A stretch of 5,155 nt of DNA from Alphaproteobacteria bacterium (GTDB taxonomy: Bacteria > Pseudomonadota > Alphaproteobacteria > Puniceispirillales > Puniceispirillaceae). Under the pieces are notes generated by a model. The model saw nothing but the letters and a program-made list of their open reading frames with translations, did no database searches and was not told the origin of the DNA. The stretch is taken from positions 1 through 5,155 of the forward strand of contig WTHW01000198.1 of NCBI GenBank assembly GCA_011526395.1, given 5' to 3'. Both the position numbers and the translations under genes were made by a program. Below, in pieces: positions 5,121 to 5,155 of this stretch. How positions within the stretch are numbered: the first letter of the stretch is position 1; each line of letters opens with the position of its first letter.

Positions 5121-5155
5121 GGCCCCCTTCGCGATGCTTCTGCAAACGCTTACCA
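5110..5155 (-). CDS. Possible 3' end of the permease gene upstream of proV
   Basis: On the - strand a frame open from 5154 reads GKRLQKHREGGHGV and stops at TGA 5112-5110, overlapping the proV start by 11 bases. The basic, polar tail looks like the cytoplasmic C-terminus of a ProW/ChoW-type permease, where a DRITQ-type helix often ends in GxRL or similar. The ribosome binding site of proV would lie within it. With only 14 codons visible, the identification is inference from position and style; a short open frame by chance is quite possible. Confidence 0.35.
   Translation of the reverse strand, partial: GKRLQKHREGGHGV

Noticed and set aside
1..5155. A CRISPR array, defence system, mobile element or attachment site
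   Set aside because: I saw no regularly spaced repeats, transposase or integrase motifs, or target-site duplications; every long frame is explained by transport or salvage genes.

Overview
The window is an ordinary stretch of bacterial chromosome of moderate to low GC. It carries a nucleoside uptake and salvage cluster next to one gene of an osmoprotectant (glycine betaine/proline/choline) ABC transporter. The cytidine deaminase has a CAEAGAIAAM zinc-site variant, the uracil phosphoribosyltransferase has a RAGNGM variant, and the thymidine kinase has an E. coli-like C-x-C zinc pair. From memory, this mix fits an alphaproteobacterium with fairly low GC, possibly marine. That is an inference from protein style, not a database result.

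Layout. Positions 1-2685 on the + strand are one tightly packed operon: the 3' end of an ABC transporter ATPase, two permeases of the BMP-type nucleoside uptake family (NupA/B/C or YufO/P/Q-like), then cytidine deaminase (cdd). Each junction overlaps, by 4, 8 and 17 bases, so translational coupling is likely. The promoter and the expected substrate-binding lipoprotein lie outside the window. Positions 2696-3319 on the - strand hold upp, convergent with cdd across a 10-base gap and an imperfect stem-loop. Positions 3320-3427 are a 108-base divergent control region with candidate promoters for upp and tdk and two short inverted repeats. Positions 3428-4012 on the + strand hold tdk. A strong hairpin with T-runs on both sides (4018-4052) separates tdk from a convergent proV-like gene (4071-5120, - strand). 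The last 46 bases probably hold the 3' tail of a gene upstream of proV, overlapping its start.

How it works together. The transporter brings in nucleosides. Cdd converts cytidine and deoxycytidine to uridine and deoxyuridine. Upp turns uracil plus PRPP into UMP. Tdk phosphorylates thymidine and deoxyuridine. The step from uridine to uracil (a nucleoside phosphorylase or hydrolase) is not in this window. The proV-like gene belongs to a separate osmotic-stress uptake system.

I found no CRISPR array, tRNA, rRNA, mobile element or broken gene, and nothing that amounts to a clearly undescribed system. The most unusual points are the compact two-promoter region with inverted repeats, the stem-loop built from upp's own uracil-site codons, and the ProV homologue that keeps only one CBS-like unit.
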